DNA from: Pseudoflavonifractor sp964504285
Lineage (GTDB): Bacteria > Bacillota > Clostridia > Oscillospirales > Oscillospiraceae
Assembly (NCBI GenBank): GCA_964504285.1
Contig: CAZDDZ010000002.1
Span: 56,571 to 120,570, forward strand
DNA length: 64,000 nucleotides
Direction: 5' to 3'
Shown: in pieces, positions 53,000 through 63,353 of the stretch
How the letters are laid out: every line of letters starts with the position of its first letter
Numbering within the stretch: position 1 is the first letter of the stretch
Notes under the pieces: generated by a model
Seen by the model: only the letters and a program-made list of their open reading frames with translations
The model's database searches: none
Told to the model about the DNA's origin: nothing
Program-made: the position numbers and the translations under genes

Positions 53000-54924
53000 A
53001 TGCGAAACAGTATTTGCTTTAATGATAGATGGACGTTCACCGACCCCAAGGGCGCAGTAAGCACGGTCAGTCTCCCCCACACCTGGAACGGCGTGGATGG
53101 GCAGGACGGCGGGAATGACTACCGGCGGGGAACAGGGTACTACCGCAAGCGCTTCCCGGCCCCCGGCTTCCAGGCCGGAGCCCAGCGGGTCTACCTGGAG
53201 TTTCAGGGGGTCAACGCCTCCGCCCGGGTGACGCTCAACGGCGGGGCGGTCTGCGGGCACGACGGCGGCTATTCCACCTTCCGGGCGGACGTCACCGACC
53301 TCCTGCGGGACGAGAACGACCTGGAGGTGGCGGTGGACAACAGCGTCAACCAGACCGTCTACCCCCAGAAGGCGGACTTCACCTTCTACGGCGGCATCTA
53401 CCGGGACGTGCTTTTGCGCGTTGTCCCCGCCGAGCATTTTGACCTGGACTTCTGGGGTACCGAGGGCATCAAGATTACCCCCGCCGTGGACGGGCGGAAC
53501 GGCCGCGTCCGGGTGGAGACCTTCCACAACGCCGCCGGGGCCCGGGTCCGCGTGACCCTGCTGGACGGCGCGGGAAAGCCGGTGGCCGAGGGAGAGGGGC
53601 AGGACGTGACCCTCACCATCCCCTCCGTCCGCCTGTGGGACGGGGTGAAGGACCCCTACCGCTATACCGCCGTGGCCGAGCTGCTGCGGGACGGCGAGCC
53701 GCTGGACCGGGTGGAGACCCGCTTCGGGGTGCGCACCTTCCGGGTGGACCCGGAGCAGGGCTTTTTCCTCAACGGGCGGCACTACCCCCCCTCCACGGCG
53801 TCTCCCGCCATCAGGACCGCCCGGGTGTGGGCAACGCCGTCACCGAGGCCCAGCACCGGGAGGACATGGAGCTCATGCTGGAAATCGGGGCCAACACCGT
53901 CCGCCTCGCCCACTACCAGCACGACCAGTTCTTTTACGACCTGTGCGACGAGTACGGCCTCATCGTCTGGGCCGAGATCCCCTACATCTCGGAGCACATG
54001 AACGCCGGCCGTGAGAACACCGTCACCCAGATGAAGGAGCTCATTTACCAGAACTACAACCATCCCAGCATTGTCACCTGGGGCGTCTCCAACGAGATCA
54101 CCATCTCCACCAAGGACAAAAAGGACATGCTGGAGAACCACCGCCTGCTCAACGACCTGTGCCACAGGCTGGACCCCACCCGCCCCACCAGCCTGGCGTG
54201 CTACGCCATGTGCGGCCCCTTCAACCCGGTGGCCCACATCACCGACCTGGTGTCCTGGAACCTGTACCTCGGGTGGTACGTCCCCGGCTTCAAGCTGAAC
54301 GACGCGTTCATGTGGCTCTTCCATAAGCGCTACCCCAAGCGGCCCCTGGGCTTCTCCGAGTACGGCGCGGAGGGCATGCCCAACCTCCACTCCTCCAGGC
54401 CCCGGCGGGGCGACCACACCGAGGAATACCAGGCAAAGTACCACGAGTACATGCTCCGCTGCTTCGACCGCCACCCCTTCCTCTGGTCCACCCATGTGTG
54501 GAACCTCTTCGACTTTGCCGCCGACGCCCGTGACCAGGGCGGCGAGCCGGGGATGAACCACAAGGGGCTTATCTCCTTTGACCGTAAGACGAAGAAGGAC
54601 AGCTTCTATCTCTATAAGGCGTGGTGGAGCAAGGAACCCTTCGTCCACCTCTGCTCCAAGCGCTACGTAGACCGCCCTGAGACCGAGACCACCGTCAAGG
54701 TCTACTCCAACCAGCCCAAGGTGGCCCTCTACGCCGACGGCAAGCTGGTGGCCGAGCAGACGGGGGCCCATGTCTTTACCTTCCGCATTCCCCTCAAATG
54801 GGAGGTTAACTTAGAGGCAGTAAGCGGCGGCTGCCGTGACAAGGCTGTTATTCGCTGGGTTCAACAACCCTATTCAGACTATGTTCTAAAAAAAGATCGA
54901 AAAAGGAGCCAGAACTGGGTTTAG
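53000..54924 (+). pseudogene. GH2 beta-galactosidase-type enzyme, interrupted by a frameshift in a C-run
   Basis: Frame 1 (53000 to about 53790) encodes the GH2 N-terminal sugar-binding and Ig-like domains (NSVNQTVYPQKADFTFYGGI; PEQGFFLNGRHY). At 53784-53790 a run of seven C breaks the frame; frame 2 continues LHGVSRHQDRPGVGNAVTEA, with acid/base TWGVSNE, the nucleophile LGFSEYGAEG, and reaches 54924. One C more, or two fewer, restores one ~640-residue enzyme. Either a real pseudogene, a phase-variable switch or a sequencing error. Base and codon use in 53050-54770 is noticeably GC-richer than neighbours, then returns abruptly. RBS AAAAGGAGACC precedes ATG 53000. Confidence 0.75.
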
Positions 54925-54955
54925 ACCCAGGACTGATCTTATAAGGAGGAGAACG

Positions 54956-56542
54956 ATGAAACAGGAACCTATCTCTCCGGGACAGGGCGGTATAAACAGA
55001 GCCAAGCCCTACCAATTAGCACTGTTTCCCCTGAATAACGGTGCTACCAACGTTTACTATGTCCTCATTTTGACCTATGTGGCTACTTTTGGAAATACCG
55101 TTTTGGGAATTACCACTGTCTTTGCCTCCTTTATGGTCACTGGAATGCGTATTTTTGACGCCATTACCGACCCCATTATCGGCGCTATGATGGACAAGAC
55201 CAACGGAAAATTCGGCAAGTTCCGGCCCTTTATGGTCATTGGGAATCTGATTATGGCGGTGTCGGTAATTGCGCTGTACGTGCTGACGCCCTATGTGCCC
55301 GCGAACATGATGTGGCTGCGCTATGTGCTGTTTATTCTGCTGTACGCGGTGTGGGTGATTGGGTACACCTTTCAGACCTCCGTCACCAGGGCGGGGCAGG
55401 CTGTCCTCACCAGCGATCCCAAGCAGAGACCCCTGTTTACCGTTTTCAATACCGTCGGCAGTCTCTTGGGCATGGGCGTGATGCAGTTCATCGGGCCCAT
55501 CCTCGCAGGCGACGGCGTTGCCGGGGACTACAATCAGACCTGGTTTGCCATGATGACGCCCATCGGCATTTGCGTCTCGGTGGCACTGACGGTTTTGGCC
55601 ATTGTCGGCATATGGGAAAAGGACCGGGCCAAATATTTCGGTATCGGCGGCGCCCGGCGGGAAAAGGTAAAGGTTTCGGAGTACGTGGAGATTGTCAAGG
55701 CCAACAAGCCGCTTCAACGCCTGATGATTGCGGGCGGCGGCTGCAAGCTGGCCCTCTCCATTGCCACCAACATTACGGTGCTGATTATGCTATACTCCTG
55801 TATGATGGGCAATTACGACAGCCTCTATCTCCCTATGATGGCGCTGGGCTATGTGTTTGCCGTACCGTTTTTCATCCTCACGGTGCGCACCTCGCAGAAA
55901 AACGGGCAAAAGGCCTCGCTCATACGCTATGTGACGGTGGCTCTGGTGTGCTACGTGGGCGTGCTGGTGCTGCTGCTGTTCTGGCGGCAGGGAGACGCAG
56001 CGCGGAATCTGTCCTTCCTGTCCGGCGGCAAGCTCTCCGTCAACCTCTATACGGTACTCTTCGTCCTGTTCTTCGGCGTGGGCTACGGCGCTTATTACGC
56101 CACGGCGGACATGCCCATTCCCATGGTGGCCGATTGCGCCGACTACGAGACCTACCGCTCGGGTAAGTTTATTCCCGGCGTGATGGGTACCCTCTTCTCC
56201 CTGGTGGATAAGCTGGTCTCCTCTCTCTCCGCCACCGTGGTGGGCATCGCGGTCACCGTCATCGGCCTGCCCTCGCTTCCCACCAAAACCACACCCTATG
56301 CTCCGGGCATGAACTGGGTGGTGATTCTGCTCTTCTGCCTGCTCCCCATGGCTGCCTGGGCCGCCACCCTCATTGCCATGAAAGGCTATTCGCTCACCGG
56401 AAGCCGCATGAAGGAAATTCAGGCCGTCAATACCCGCCGCAGGGAGGCGGTTGCCCGGGGGATATCCCTTGAGGAGGCCATGCGTACGATTACCTCCCCG
56501 GAGGAGCTTTTGCAGACAGAGGAGCAATCGGCATGGCAGTAA
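54956..56542 (+). CDS. GPH/MFS-type sugar:cation symporter
   Basis: About 12 hydrophobic segments, 528 residues, of the glycoside-pentoside-hexuronide symporter family (MelB-like MFS_2). Diagnostic early motif GMRIFDAITDPIIGAMMDKT (cation-site region) and GKFGKFRPFMVIGN. Imports glycosides or oligosaccharides with Na+ or H+ (known for family; exact substrate unknown). TAAGGAGGAGAACG precedes the ATG. Its stop overlaps the isomerase-like start by 10 bp, so the two are one transcription unit. Placed after the GH2 gene. Confidence 0.85.
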   Translation: MKQEPISPGQGGINRAKPYQLALFPLNNGATNVYYVLILTYVATFGNTVLGITTVFASFMVTGMRIFDAITDPIIGAMMDKTNGKFGKFRPFMVIGNLIMAVSVIALYVLTPYVPANMMWLRYVLFILLYAVWVIGYTFQTSVTRAGQAVLTSDPKQRPLFTVFNTVGSLLGMGVMQFIGPILAGDGVAGDYNQTWFAMMTPIGICVSVALTVLAIVGIWEKDRAKYFGIGGARREKVKVSEYVEIVKANKPLQRLMIAGGGCKLALSIATNITVLIMLYSCMMGNYDSLYLPMMALGYVFAVPFFILTVRTSQKNGQKASLIRYVTVALVCYVGVLVLLLFWRQGDAARNLSFLSGGKLSVNLYTVLFVLFFGVGYGAYYATADMPIPMVADCADYETYRSGKFIPGVMGTLFSLVDKLVSSLSATVVGIAVTVIGLPSLPTKTTPYAPGMNWVVILLFCLLPMAAWAATLIAMKGYSLTGSRMKEIQAVNTRRREAVARGISLEEAMRTITSPEELLQTEEQSAWQ

Positions 56543-57381
56543 AAGCAGTTCAGCAGTTTATGCTGGGGACGGTTTTGAATACGCGTGCACAGGCCGGGGA
56601 GACGCTGCGGCAGATGGTGGCCGCGGGTTATGGCGGCATCGAGCTGTGTTCTTTCATGCTCCGTCCTGCAAGCCCTGTGGTTCGCCTGCTGACCCGGGCT
56701 GCCGGGATGCCGGTGGGCGGCGGGGGCCGGCTGGATTGGCCGGAGCTGATTCGGGAGGCTGGCGTACATGTGGTGAGTCTGCACACCGACCTCGGCAGTG
56801 TGGAAAAAGACCCCTCCGCCGTGGCGGCGCAGGTGCGCAGATGGGGGACGGGTTATGCCGTAATCACCGGCATGTACCGCTTCCCCTTCGGGGAGGAGCG
56901 GGCCGTGCGCGGTCTGGCCAATCGGCTGAATCGGGCGGGGGAGCGGCTGGCGGCGGAGGGGGTCTCCCTTCTCTATCACAACCACAACTGCGAGCTTTTG
57001 CGGGTCAACCCGGCCCAGAGGGCCTGTGACCTTCTGTTGGCCGAGACCGACCCGGCAGCGGTGAATTTCGAGTTTGACAGCTATTGGTTTTCTGAGGGCG
57101 GAGGCGATGCCTTGGGCTGGATGCGCACGCTGGGCAGGCGCATGAAGCTCTGGCACGTCAACGACCGAGGGAGCCGCCTCAACGGCCCGGCCATGACGCC
57201 CATCCTGAAAAGCGACAGCATGGAGCTGGGCACGGGCAATCTTCCTTTGGCGGCTCTGGCGGCCCAGGCCGCAGCCTTAGAGGTGGAGGCTGTCATTTTG
57301 GAGAGCCACCGCAATTGGATCGACAAATCCCCGGTAAAAAGCTTTCAGCTCAGCGCAGACTTTCTAAATCGGTATTTTTAG
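56533..57381 (+). CDS. Sugar phosphate isomerase/epimerase-like TIM-barrel protein
   Basis: 282 residues of the AP endonuclease/xylose isomerase-like TIM-barrel fold. Metal-binding residues expected in this family are visible: SLLYHNHNCELL (about 155-166), FEFDSYWFSEGG (about 178-189), WHVNDRG (about 210-216) and AVILESHRNW near the C-terminus. It would isomerise or epimerise a sugar or sugar derivative after import. ATG 56533 overlaps the symporter stop, implying joint expression. Confidence 0.75.
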   Translation: MAVKAVQQFMLGTVLNTRAQAGETLRQMVAAGYGGIELCSFMLRPASPVVRLLTRAAGMPVGGGGRLDWPELIREAGVHVVSLHTDLGSVEKDPSAVAAQVRRWGTGYAVITGMYRFPFGEERAVRGLANRLNRAGERLAAEGVSLLYHNHNCELLRVNPAQRACDLLLAETDPAAVNFEFDSYWFSEGGGDALGWMRTLGRRMKLWHVNDRGSRLNGPAMTPILKSDSMELGTGNLPLAALAAQAAALEVEAVILESHRNWIDKSPVKSFQLSADFLNRYF

Positions 57382-57418
57382 CACAAGGGACAGAGCCCCG
57401 CAGGGAAAGGAGCGGTGA

Positions 57419-58885
57419 TTGGCAGTGAAGCATCAGGCCTATAATCCCTATTTGCCCGGCTGGGAGTATATCCCGGACGGAGAGCCCCGCGTCTTTGGTG
57501 GCCGGGTATACGTCTATGGCTCCCATGACCGCTTCGACGGCCCGCTGTTCTGCATGAATGACTACGTCTGCTGGTCGGCGGAGGTGGAACGCTTAGCCGA
57601 TTGGCGTTGTGAGGGGGTGATCTACCGCAAGGAGCAGGATCCCCTGAACAAAAAGGGCCGCCGATGCCTGTATGCCCCCGATGTGACCAGGGGGCCAGAC
57701 GGGCGCTATTATCTCTACTACGCCATTGATTTTATGGGTGTCATGTCGGTTGCCGTGTGCGACACTCCGGCGGGGAGGTATGAATTTTACGGACACGTAG
57801 TTTTTCCTGACGGGCATATCTGGGGGACCCGATCGGGAGAGCCATTCCCTTTTGACCCGGGTGTGCTGGCCGACGACGATGGCCGGGTATGGCTCTATTC
57901 CGGCTTTGCCACCAAGGTGCCCGCCGCGGCCTCCGGCTTTCATAACTTGACTAACGAGGGCGGTGTGGTGCTGGAGCTGGAGCGGGATATGGTGACCATA
58001 AAGGCGGGGCCCGATCTGCTCTTTCCCACAAAGGGCAAGCCCGGCGCCTTCGAAAACCACGCGTTTTTTGAGGCGAGCTCCATCCGGAAGGTGGACGGGA
58101 AATACGTTTTTATTTACTCTTCCCAGCACAACCACGAGCTTTGCTATGCCGTGGGAGATACGCCCTGGGGACCCTTTGCCTTTGGAGAAACGCTGGTGGA
58201 TGTGGGAGACCTCTTTCTGGAGGGCGGCGCGGACGAGAGGCATGCGGTCAACTACTTGGGCAACACCCATGGCTCCATCGTGGAAATCGGCAGTGAGTGG
58301 TATGTATTCTACCATCGCCAAACCAACCGCCACTCATACTCCCGCCAGGCCTGTGCCGAGCGGCTGGAGCGAACCCCGGACGGCGACTTTTGCCAGGCAG
58401 AGGTGACAAGCTGCGGGCTAAATCAGGGTCCACTTGCGGGAGAAGGGTGGTATCCCGCCCGCATCGCCTGCAATCTCTGGAGCGGCAAGGGCACCGCACG
58501 GTACGACATCCCCTTCCCCCGCCTACGGCTTGCCGCCCACCCCTACCTTACCCAGGAGGGAAAAGACGGCGGGGAGACCGACACCCAGTACATTGCAAAT
58601 CTGAGGGACGGTGCGGTCGCCGGCTTCAAATATTTTGCGTTTTATAGGCTGGAGTGCATTACCGTGGAGCTACGCGGCAGGGGCGAGGGGGAGCTCTGGG
58701 TGTCGGACAGTCCCGACTTTTCTACGGCAGCCGCCCGTATTCCAGTGGCGCTCAACGCCAGCGCATGGAAGAAACTGACCGCGCCCTGCGTGATGCAGGC
58801 GGGCGTCCGGCCGCTCTACTTTCGGTTTGCCGGCAGCGGAAGTCTGGATTTCCGTGGGTTCTTCCTGCATGGAGAGTCCCTGTAA
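57419..58885 (+). CDS. GH43-type glycosidase-like protein
   Basis: Five-bladed beta-propeller enzyme (family 43; arabinofuranosidase or xylosidase type), 488 residues. Blade and active-site strings: YGSHDRFDGPLFCMNDYVCW (general base Asp early), LYAPDVTRGPDGRYYLYY (Asp about 84), FEASSIRKVDGKYVFIYSS (Glu acid about 218). A C-terminal beta-sandwich (about 385-485; YIANLRDGAVAGFKYFAFYR) may bind carbohydrate. Starts TTG 57419 after AAAGGAGCGG; GTG 57424 is an alternative. No signal peptide, so it acts in the cytoplasm on imported sugars (inference). Confidence 0.8.
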   Translation: MAVKHQAYNPYLPGWEYIPDGEPRVFGGRVYVYGSHDRFDGPLFCMNDYVCWSAEVERLADWRCEGVIYRKEQDPLNKKGRRCLYAPDVTRGPDGRYYLYYAIDFMGVMSVAVCDTPAGRYEFYGHVVFPDGHIWGTRSGEPFPFDPGVLADDDGRVWLYSGFATKVPAAASGFHNLTNEGGVVLELERDMVTIKAGPDLLFPTKGKPGAFENHAFFEASSIRKVDGKYVFIYSSQHNHELCYAVGDTPWGPFAFGETLVDVGDLFLEGGADERHAVNYLGNTHGSIVEIGSEWYVFYHRQTNRHSYSRQACAERLERTPDGDFCQAEVTSCGLNQGPLAGEGWYPARIACNLWSGKGTARYDIPFPRLRLAAHPYLTQEGKDGGETDTQYIANLRDGAVAGFKYFAFYRLECITVELRGRGEGELWVSDSPDFSTAAARIPVALNASAWKKLTAPCVMQAGVRPLYFRFAGSGSLDFRGFFLHGESL

Positions 58886-58948
58886 ATCGTCCCGCAATTT
58901 GCTGCGGCACCTGTGGGACTAAGAAGATATCAAGTGAGGAAATTCGAT

Positions 58949-61336
58949 ATGAAAACAATCTCTTTCCAGGACGGCTGGACCTGCCGCCATTTGGAGGACA
59001 AGGGACCCGGCACGCCGGTGCTGATCCCGCACGACGCCATGCTCTCTGAGCCGAGAGATGAAAAAAACCCCAGCGGACGCAACGCGGCCTGGTTTGCGGG
59101 GCGAGATTATTGCTATGAAAAGCACTTTACCCCCGGGCAGGAATTTGCCGGACAGCGGCTGGTGTTGGAGTTCGAGGGTGTATACCGCAAGGCGGAGGTT
59201 CTGGTCAACGCTGAGAAGGTGGCCTTCCGACCCTACGGCTACGCTGGCTTTTATGTGGACGTTACCGAGTGCCTGCGCCTGGGAGAGGAGAACCTGATCC
59301 AGGTCACTGCACGCAACGCCGATCAGCCCAACTCACGCTGGTATTCCGGCGCGGGCATCTACCGCCCGGTGTGGCTGCACCTTCTGCCCCAAGAGCACAT
59401 GGCCCTAGACGGGATACGCATCACTACGGTAAGCGACCGCGCGAGCGCGGTGCGGGTGGCGGTGGAGTCGGCCTTTCCCGGAGAGGCTCGGGTTGAGATT
59501 CTGGACGGTGGCGCGGTGCTGGCGGTGGCTTCTATGGGGGTGAAAGGAACGGGGGAGACGGAAATTCCCCTGCCTAAGGCGCAGCTTTGGAGCCCGGAGC
59601 ACCCCAAGCGCTACACCTGCCGTGTGACCTTCGGCGCGGATGTGCGTGAGATTCTCTTCGGCATCCGAAGTCTCTGCTGGGGCGGGAGCGGACTGCTCTT
59701 GAACGGCGAGCGGGTCATCCTGCGGGGGGCCTGCATCCACCACGACAACGGCGTTCTGGGTGCGGCCTGCTGGCCGGACGCGGTGGAGCGAAAGGTGCGC
59801 CTTTTACAAAAGGCCGGCTACAACGCCATTCGCAGCGCCCACAACCCTTGCTCCAAAGCGCTGCTGGAGGCATGTGACCGCCTGGGCATGCTGGTAATGG
59901 ACGAGTATCTGGACCACTGGTACATTCACAAAACCGAGTACGACTATGTGACGTATTTCCCCGACTGGTGGAAGCGGGACCTGGAGGATATGGTGCGCAA
60001 GGACTATAACCATCCATCGGTCATCTTCTATTCCACGGGAAACGAGGTCAGCGAGACCGCCCAGCCCAGAGGCATTGCCCTTACCGGAGAGATGACCCGC
60101 TTCCTCCACGCCCTGGACGACACGCGGCCCGTGACCTGCGGCATCAATATTTTCTTTAATTTCCTCAGCTCCGTGGGCTTTGGCGTGTATAGCGACAGCA
60201 AGGCAAAAAAAGAGGCGGAGCGCGCGGAAAGTACCGGCACAGGGAAGAAGAAGGCGGTGGGCAGCGAGTTTTTCAACAATCTGGCCGGCCTTCTGGGGGA
60301 CGAGTTCATGAAGCGGGGAGCAACCCTTCACGGGTGCGACGTGAAGACCAGAGACGCCTTTGCAAACATGGACGTTGCGGGGTATAACTACGGAATTTAC
60401 CGCTATGGGCACGACCTGAAAAAGTACCCGGATCGGCTGATTTTGGGTACCGAGACCTTCTGCAACGACGCCTATCGTTTTTGGGAGCTGGCACAGCAGG
60501 AGAAGCGGCTGCTGGGCGACTTCGTGTGGGCGGGAATGGACTATCTGGGCGAGGTGGGCATCGGCAGCTGGGAGTATGCCGACTACGCGCCGGAGTTCTC
60601 CGGCGGCCCGGGCTGGATCACTGCCGGCAGCGGGCGCATTGACCTGACGGGAAAGTTTCTGGGCGAGGCGCTCTACACCCGGGTGGCCTTCGGCTTGGAG
60701 CGGGGACCGAAAATCGCGGTGTGCCCTGTGAACCACACCGGAGAGCGGCACTCTCCCTCGGCCTGGAAGATGTCCAACGCCATGGAGAGCTGGAGCTGGA
60801 CCGGCTGTGACGGGAAAAAGGCCGATGTGGAGGTCTATGCCCGCGCCCACAGCGCGGCCCTGCTCCTCAACGGCACGGAGGTCGGGAGAAAACGCCTGAA
60901 AAAAGGCTGCGTTGTCCGCTTTCGGTGCGAGTACCATCCCGGTACGCTGGAGGCGGTCTCCTACGATGAAAACGGCAGGGAGCTGGGCCGGGCCGCGCTG
61001 GTCAGCGCCGGAGCGGATACCTGCCTGCGGGCTGAAGCGGAGGAGGCGTTTGTCCGCCCCGGCGCGCTCTGCTTCGTCCGCCTGCGCTACACGGACGGTG
61101 CGGGGGTCACAAAGCCGATGGAGCGGGGACTTATCAAGGTGGAGATATCCGGCGGGCGACTTCTGGGCATGGGCAGCGCCTGCCCGTACCATCCGCGCAG
61201 CTATCTGGAGGATACCACAGACACCTATTTCGGCGAGGCGCTGGCAGTGGTGCTCGCGGAGAAGGGACAGGAGCTCTGTCTGTCCGCCACCGACGGAACA
61301 CACACAGCCCGGATGATCCTTCCCATTCAAAGCTGA
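58949..61336 (+). CDS. GH2 glycosidase, intact
   Basis: Beta-galactosidase/glucuronidase-type enzyme, 795 residues, cytoplasmic. N-terminal sugar-binding domain (ISFQDGWTCRHLEDK; NSRWYSGAGIYRPVWLHLLP), Ig-like domain, TIM barrel with acid/base VIFYSTGNEVSE (about 368-379) and nucleophile LILGTETFCNDAY (about 502-514), and C-terminal beta domains of the DUF4982/Ig type. The start at 58949 follows TGAGGAAATTCG; an in-frame ATG at 58913 is probably not used. Between a GH43-like gene and the second symporter. Confidence 0.88.
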   Translation: MKTISFQDGWTCRHLEDKGPGTPVLIPHDAMLSEPRDEKNPSGRNAAWFAGRDYCYEKHFTPGQEFAGQRLVLEFEGVYRKAEVLVNAEKVAFRPYGYAGFYVDVTECLRLGEENLIQVTARNADQPNSRWYSGAGIYRPVWLHLLPQEHMALDGIRITTVSDRASAVRVAVESAFPGEARVEILDGGAVLAVASMGVKGTGETEIPLPKAQLWSPEHPKRYTCRVTFGADVREILFGIRSLCWGGSGLLLNGERVILRGACIHHDNGVLGAACWPDAVERKVRLLQKAGYNAIRSAHNPCSKALLEACDRLGMLVMDEYLDHWYIHKTEYDYVTYFPDWWKRDLEDMVRKDYNHPSVIFYSTGNEVSETAQPRGIALTGEMTRFLHALDDTRPVTCGINIFFNFLSSVGFGVYSDSKAKKEAERAESTGTGKKKAVGSEFFNNLAGLLGDEFMKRGATLHGCDVKTRDAFANMDVAGYNYGIYRYGHDLKKYPDRLILGTETFCNDAYRFWELAQQEKRLLGDFVWAGMDYLGEVGIGSWEYADYAPEFSGGPGWITAGSGRIDLTGKFLGEALYTRVAFGLERGPKIAVCPVNHTGERHSPSAWKMSNAMESWSWTGCDGKKADVEVYARAHSAALLLNGTEVGRKRLKKGCVVRFRCEYHPGTLEAVSYDENGRELGRAALVSAGADTCLRAEAEEAFVRPGALCFVRLRYTDGAGVTKPMERGLIKVEISGGRLLGMGSACPYHPRSYLEDTTDTYFGEALAVVLAEKGQELCLSATDGTHTARMILPIQS

Positions 61337-61356
61337 GCGGGGAGGGAAACGGGAAC

Positions 61357-62829
61357 ATGTATAAGCGAAAAAAGAATGTTTGGAGCGGCTCCCTGCCGGG
61401 AACATGGGTAAAAACCGACGATGTGAGGCTGCCCGAGCTGCTGTTCGGCTATTTCATCGGCCCCTTTGGCGCGCTGCTCTCCTCCGGCATTTTTACAAGT
61501 ATTCTGCAAAACTACTTTACCGATGTGCTCAAACTGGATCTGACCTTCCTGAGCGCCCTTCAGCTGATCTCAACCGTCTTGATTGTGGCGGTTAATCTGG
61601 TGGTGGGCCAGCTGATCGAGCGCACCGGGGGAGTGGCGGGGAAGGCACGGCCCTGGATCTTGCTCTCGGCACTGACGCTGAGCGTGTCCTGCGTGCTGAT
61701 GTTCCTTGTCCCCTTTGAGGGGACGGCCAAAATGGTGTGGGTCGCGGTTGCTTACAACCTCTATTACGCAGTTGCCTATCCCATATATAACACGGCCAAT
61801 TCCACCCTGATTCCGGTCTCCACCCGGGACAGCCGGAAGCGGGGGGCGCTGGCTTCCGCCACAAATATGGCGGGGCTGGCGGTGATGGGCGTGGGCTCCA
61901 TGGGTTTTCCTATCCTAGTGTCCTTTGCCCTGAAGGAAAACCAGAGCCTGTGGTTTGCCGCCATGCTGGCGGTGGCTGTGTTCACGGCCCTGACCATCTG
62001 CCTCCAGTTCCTCTTTACCCGCGAACGGGTTACGGAGGAGCGCATGGCGGCGGAGAGAAGCGCGGAGCAAACGAAAAAAGCCGCATCTATGAGCGAGCAG
62101 CTTAAGGCTGTCACCGGGGAAAAGTGGTGGTGGGTGGTCATTCTCTTTTATCTCTGCTTCCAGTGGAGCGGCGCCATGAAGAACAGCGCCATGTCTTTTT
62201 TCTGTAAATGGGTGCTGGACAATACCTTTTTCGGCTCCGCCGACGCCTGGGGGGCTTCTCAGTCCCTGCTGGCCGTCTTGGGGGCCATTCCCATGGCGGT
62301 GGCTGCGGCCTTCGTGGTGCCGCTCGCAAACCGGATGAGTAAGCGGACGCTCGCCCTCGCAGGGATGCTGGTGGGCGTGGCGGGCGGGGTAATCGCGGGG
62401 CTGGGAGACGGCAGGATTCTTCCTGTGGCGGTTGGAGTGGCGCTCAAGTGCCTGGGCTCTGCCCCGGCATGCTACCTAATTCTGGCCATGCTGGCCGACG
62501 TGATTGACCACATCGAGTTTCGGCATGGGATTCGAACAGACGGACTGACCATGTCCATATACAGCTGCATTATGGTGGCTGCCACCCCTGTGTGCAACGC
62601 CGTGTTCAGCGCGCTCCTGAAGAGCAGTGGCTACCGGCAGGACGCTGCCGTGGCGCTGGGCGCAGCGGCTCAGTCCGCCGCCGTTCGGGGAACCATTGCT
62701 GCAAGCTACATCTGGGTGGAGACGGCAGCCTATGTCCTCTGCGCGGTGCTGATCTTTTTCTTCACCGCAGAGAAGCATCTGCCCGAGGAGCAGGCGGCCA
62801 TTGCCGCACGGAAGAATACCCTCACTTGA
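61357..62829 (+). CDS. GPH/MFS-type sugar:cation symporter (second)
   Basis: 490 residues, about 12 hydrophobic segments. Conserved pieces of the family include LLFGYFIGPFGALLSSGIF and VAVNLVVGQLIERTGGVAGK with KARPWILLSALTLS, close to the GPH pattern. AGGGAAACGGGAAC precedes the ATG, 20 bp after the GH2 stop, so co-transcribed. Likely imports the substrate of the adjacent GH2 and GH43 enzymes (inference). Confidence 0.82.
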   Translation: MYKRKKNVWSGSLPGTWVKTDDVRLPELLFGYFIGPFGALLSSGIFTSILQNYFTDVLKLDLTFLSALQLISTVLIVAVNLVVGQLIERTGGVAGKARPWILLSALTLSVSCVLMFLVPFEGTAKMVWVAVAYNLYYAVAYPIYNTANSTLIPVSTRDSRKRGALASATNMAGLAVMGVGSMGFPILVSFALKENQSLWFAAMLAVAVFTALTICLQFLFTRERVTEERMAAERSAEQTKKAASMSEQLKAVTGEKWWWVVILFYLCFQWSGAMKNSAMSFFCKWVLDNTFFGSADAWGASQSLLAVLGAIPMAVAAAFVVPLANRMSKRTLALAGMLVGVAGGVIAGLGDGRILPVAVGVALKCLGSAPACYLILAMLADVIDHIEFRHGIRTDGLTMSIYSCIMVAATPVCNAVFSALLKSSGYRQDAAVALGAAAQSAAVRGTIAASYIWVETAAYVLCAVLIFFFTAEKHLPEEQAAIAARKNTLT

Positions 62830-63206
62830 CGAAGTGCAATACCCCACAAAGTGGTTGGTAGTTGCGCTCTATGGGGTGCCAATAAGTCGCCATTGGGTCC
62901 ATCTTCTAATAAGAGTGTGCGGCCATGGTACTCTGTAGTCAGTTCAATACTATATAGTTATTTCACAAATGGATTGTGAATGCACATAATAGCCCCCCAT
63001 AATGTTTTTGTAAAAAAGTGACTGGGAGGAGTAGGTATGCAATATTTTGTAATGGGACTGCTCTCATTGAGCAGCTGTGAGTAATAAAACAAAAGCTGTT
63101 TTTGCAGGACACATTGTCAGCACAGTTTAACTCGTAGCAAATGCGATAAAAAATTTACCTGTCTCAGGCAAAAGGTATTAGCATATAACAATAGTACCCA
63201 ACCATG

Positions 63207-63247
63207 CACGGGCACATATCCAGATTGCCGTTGGATATGTGCCCGTG
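63207..63247. terminator. Strong hairpin in the spacer after the glycoside locus
   Basis: CACGGGCACATATCCA pairs with TGGATATGTGCCCGTG around GATTGCCGT. No long T-run follows. Within the gene-free stretch 62830-63353 this is the clearest structure; the remainder is AT-rich and shows no gene. Confidence 0.55.
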
Positions 63248-63353
63248 TGCTGTTCTTTCGAAAGCACACGAATAGAATTAGGTGTAGAGGACCTCCGTTT
63301 TATTGGTTGTTTTGCGTCAAACACCAATGAAATAAAAGGAGATTATAATACAC

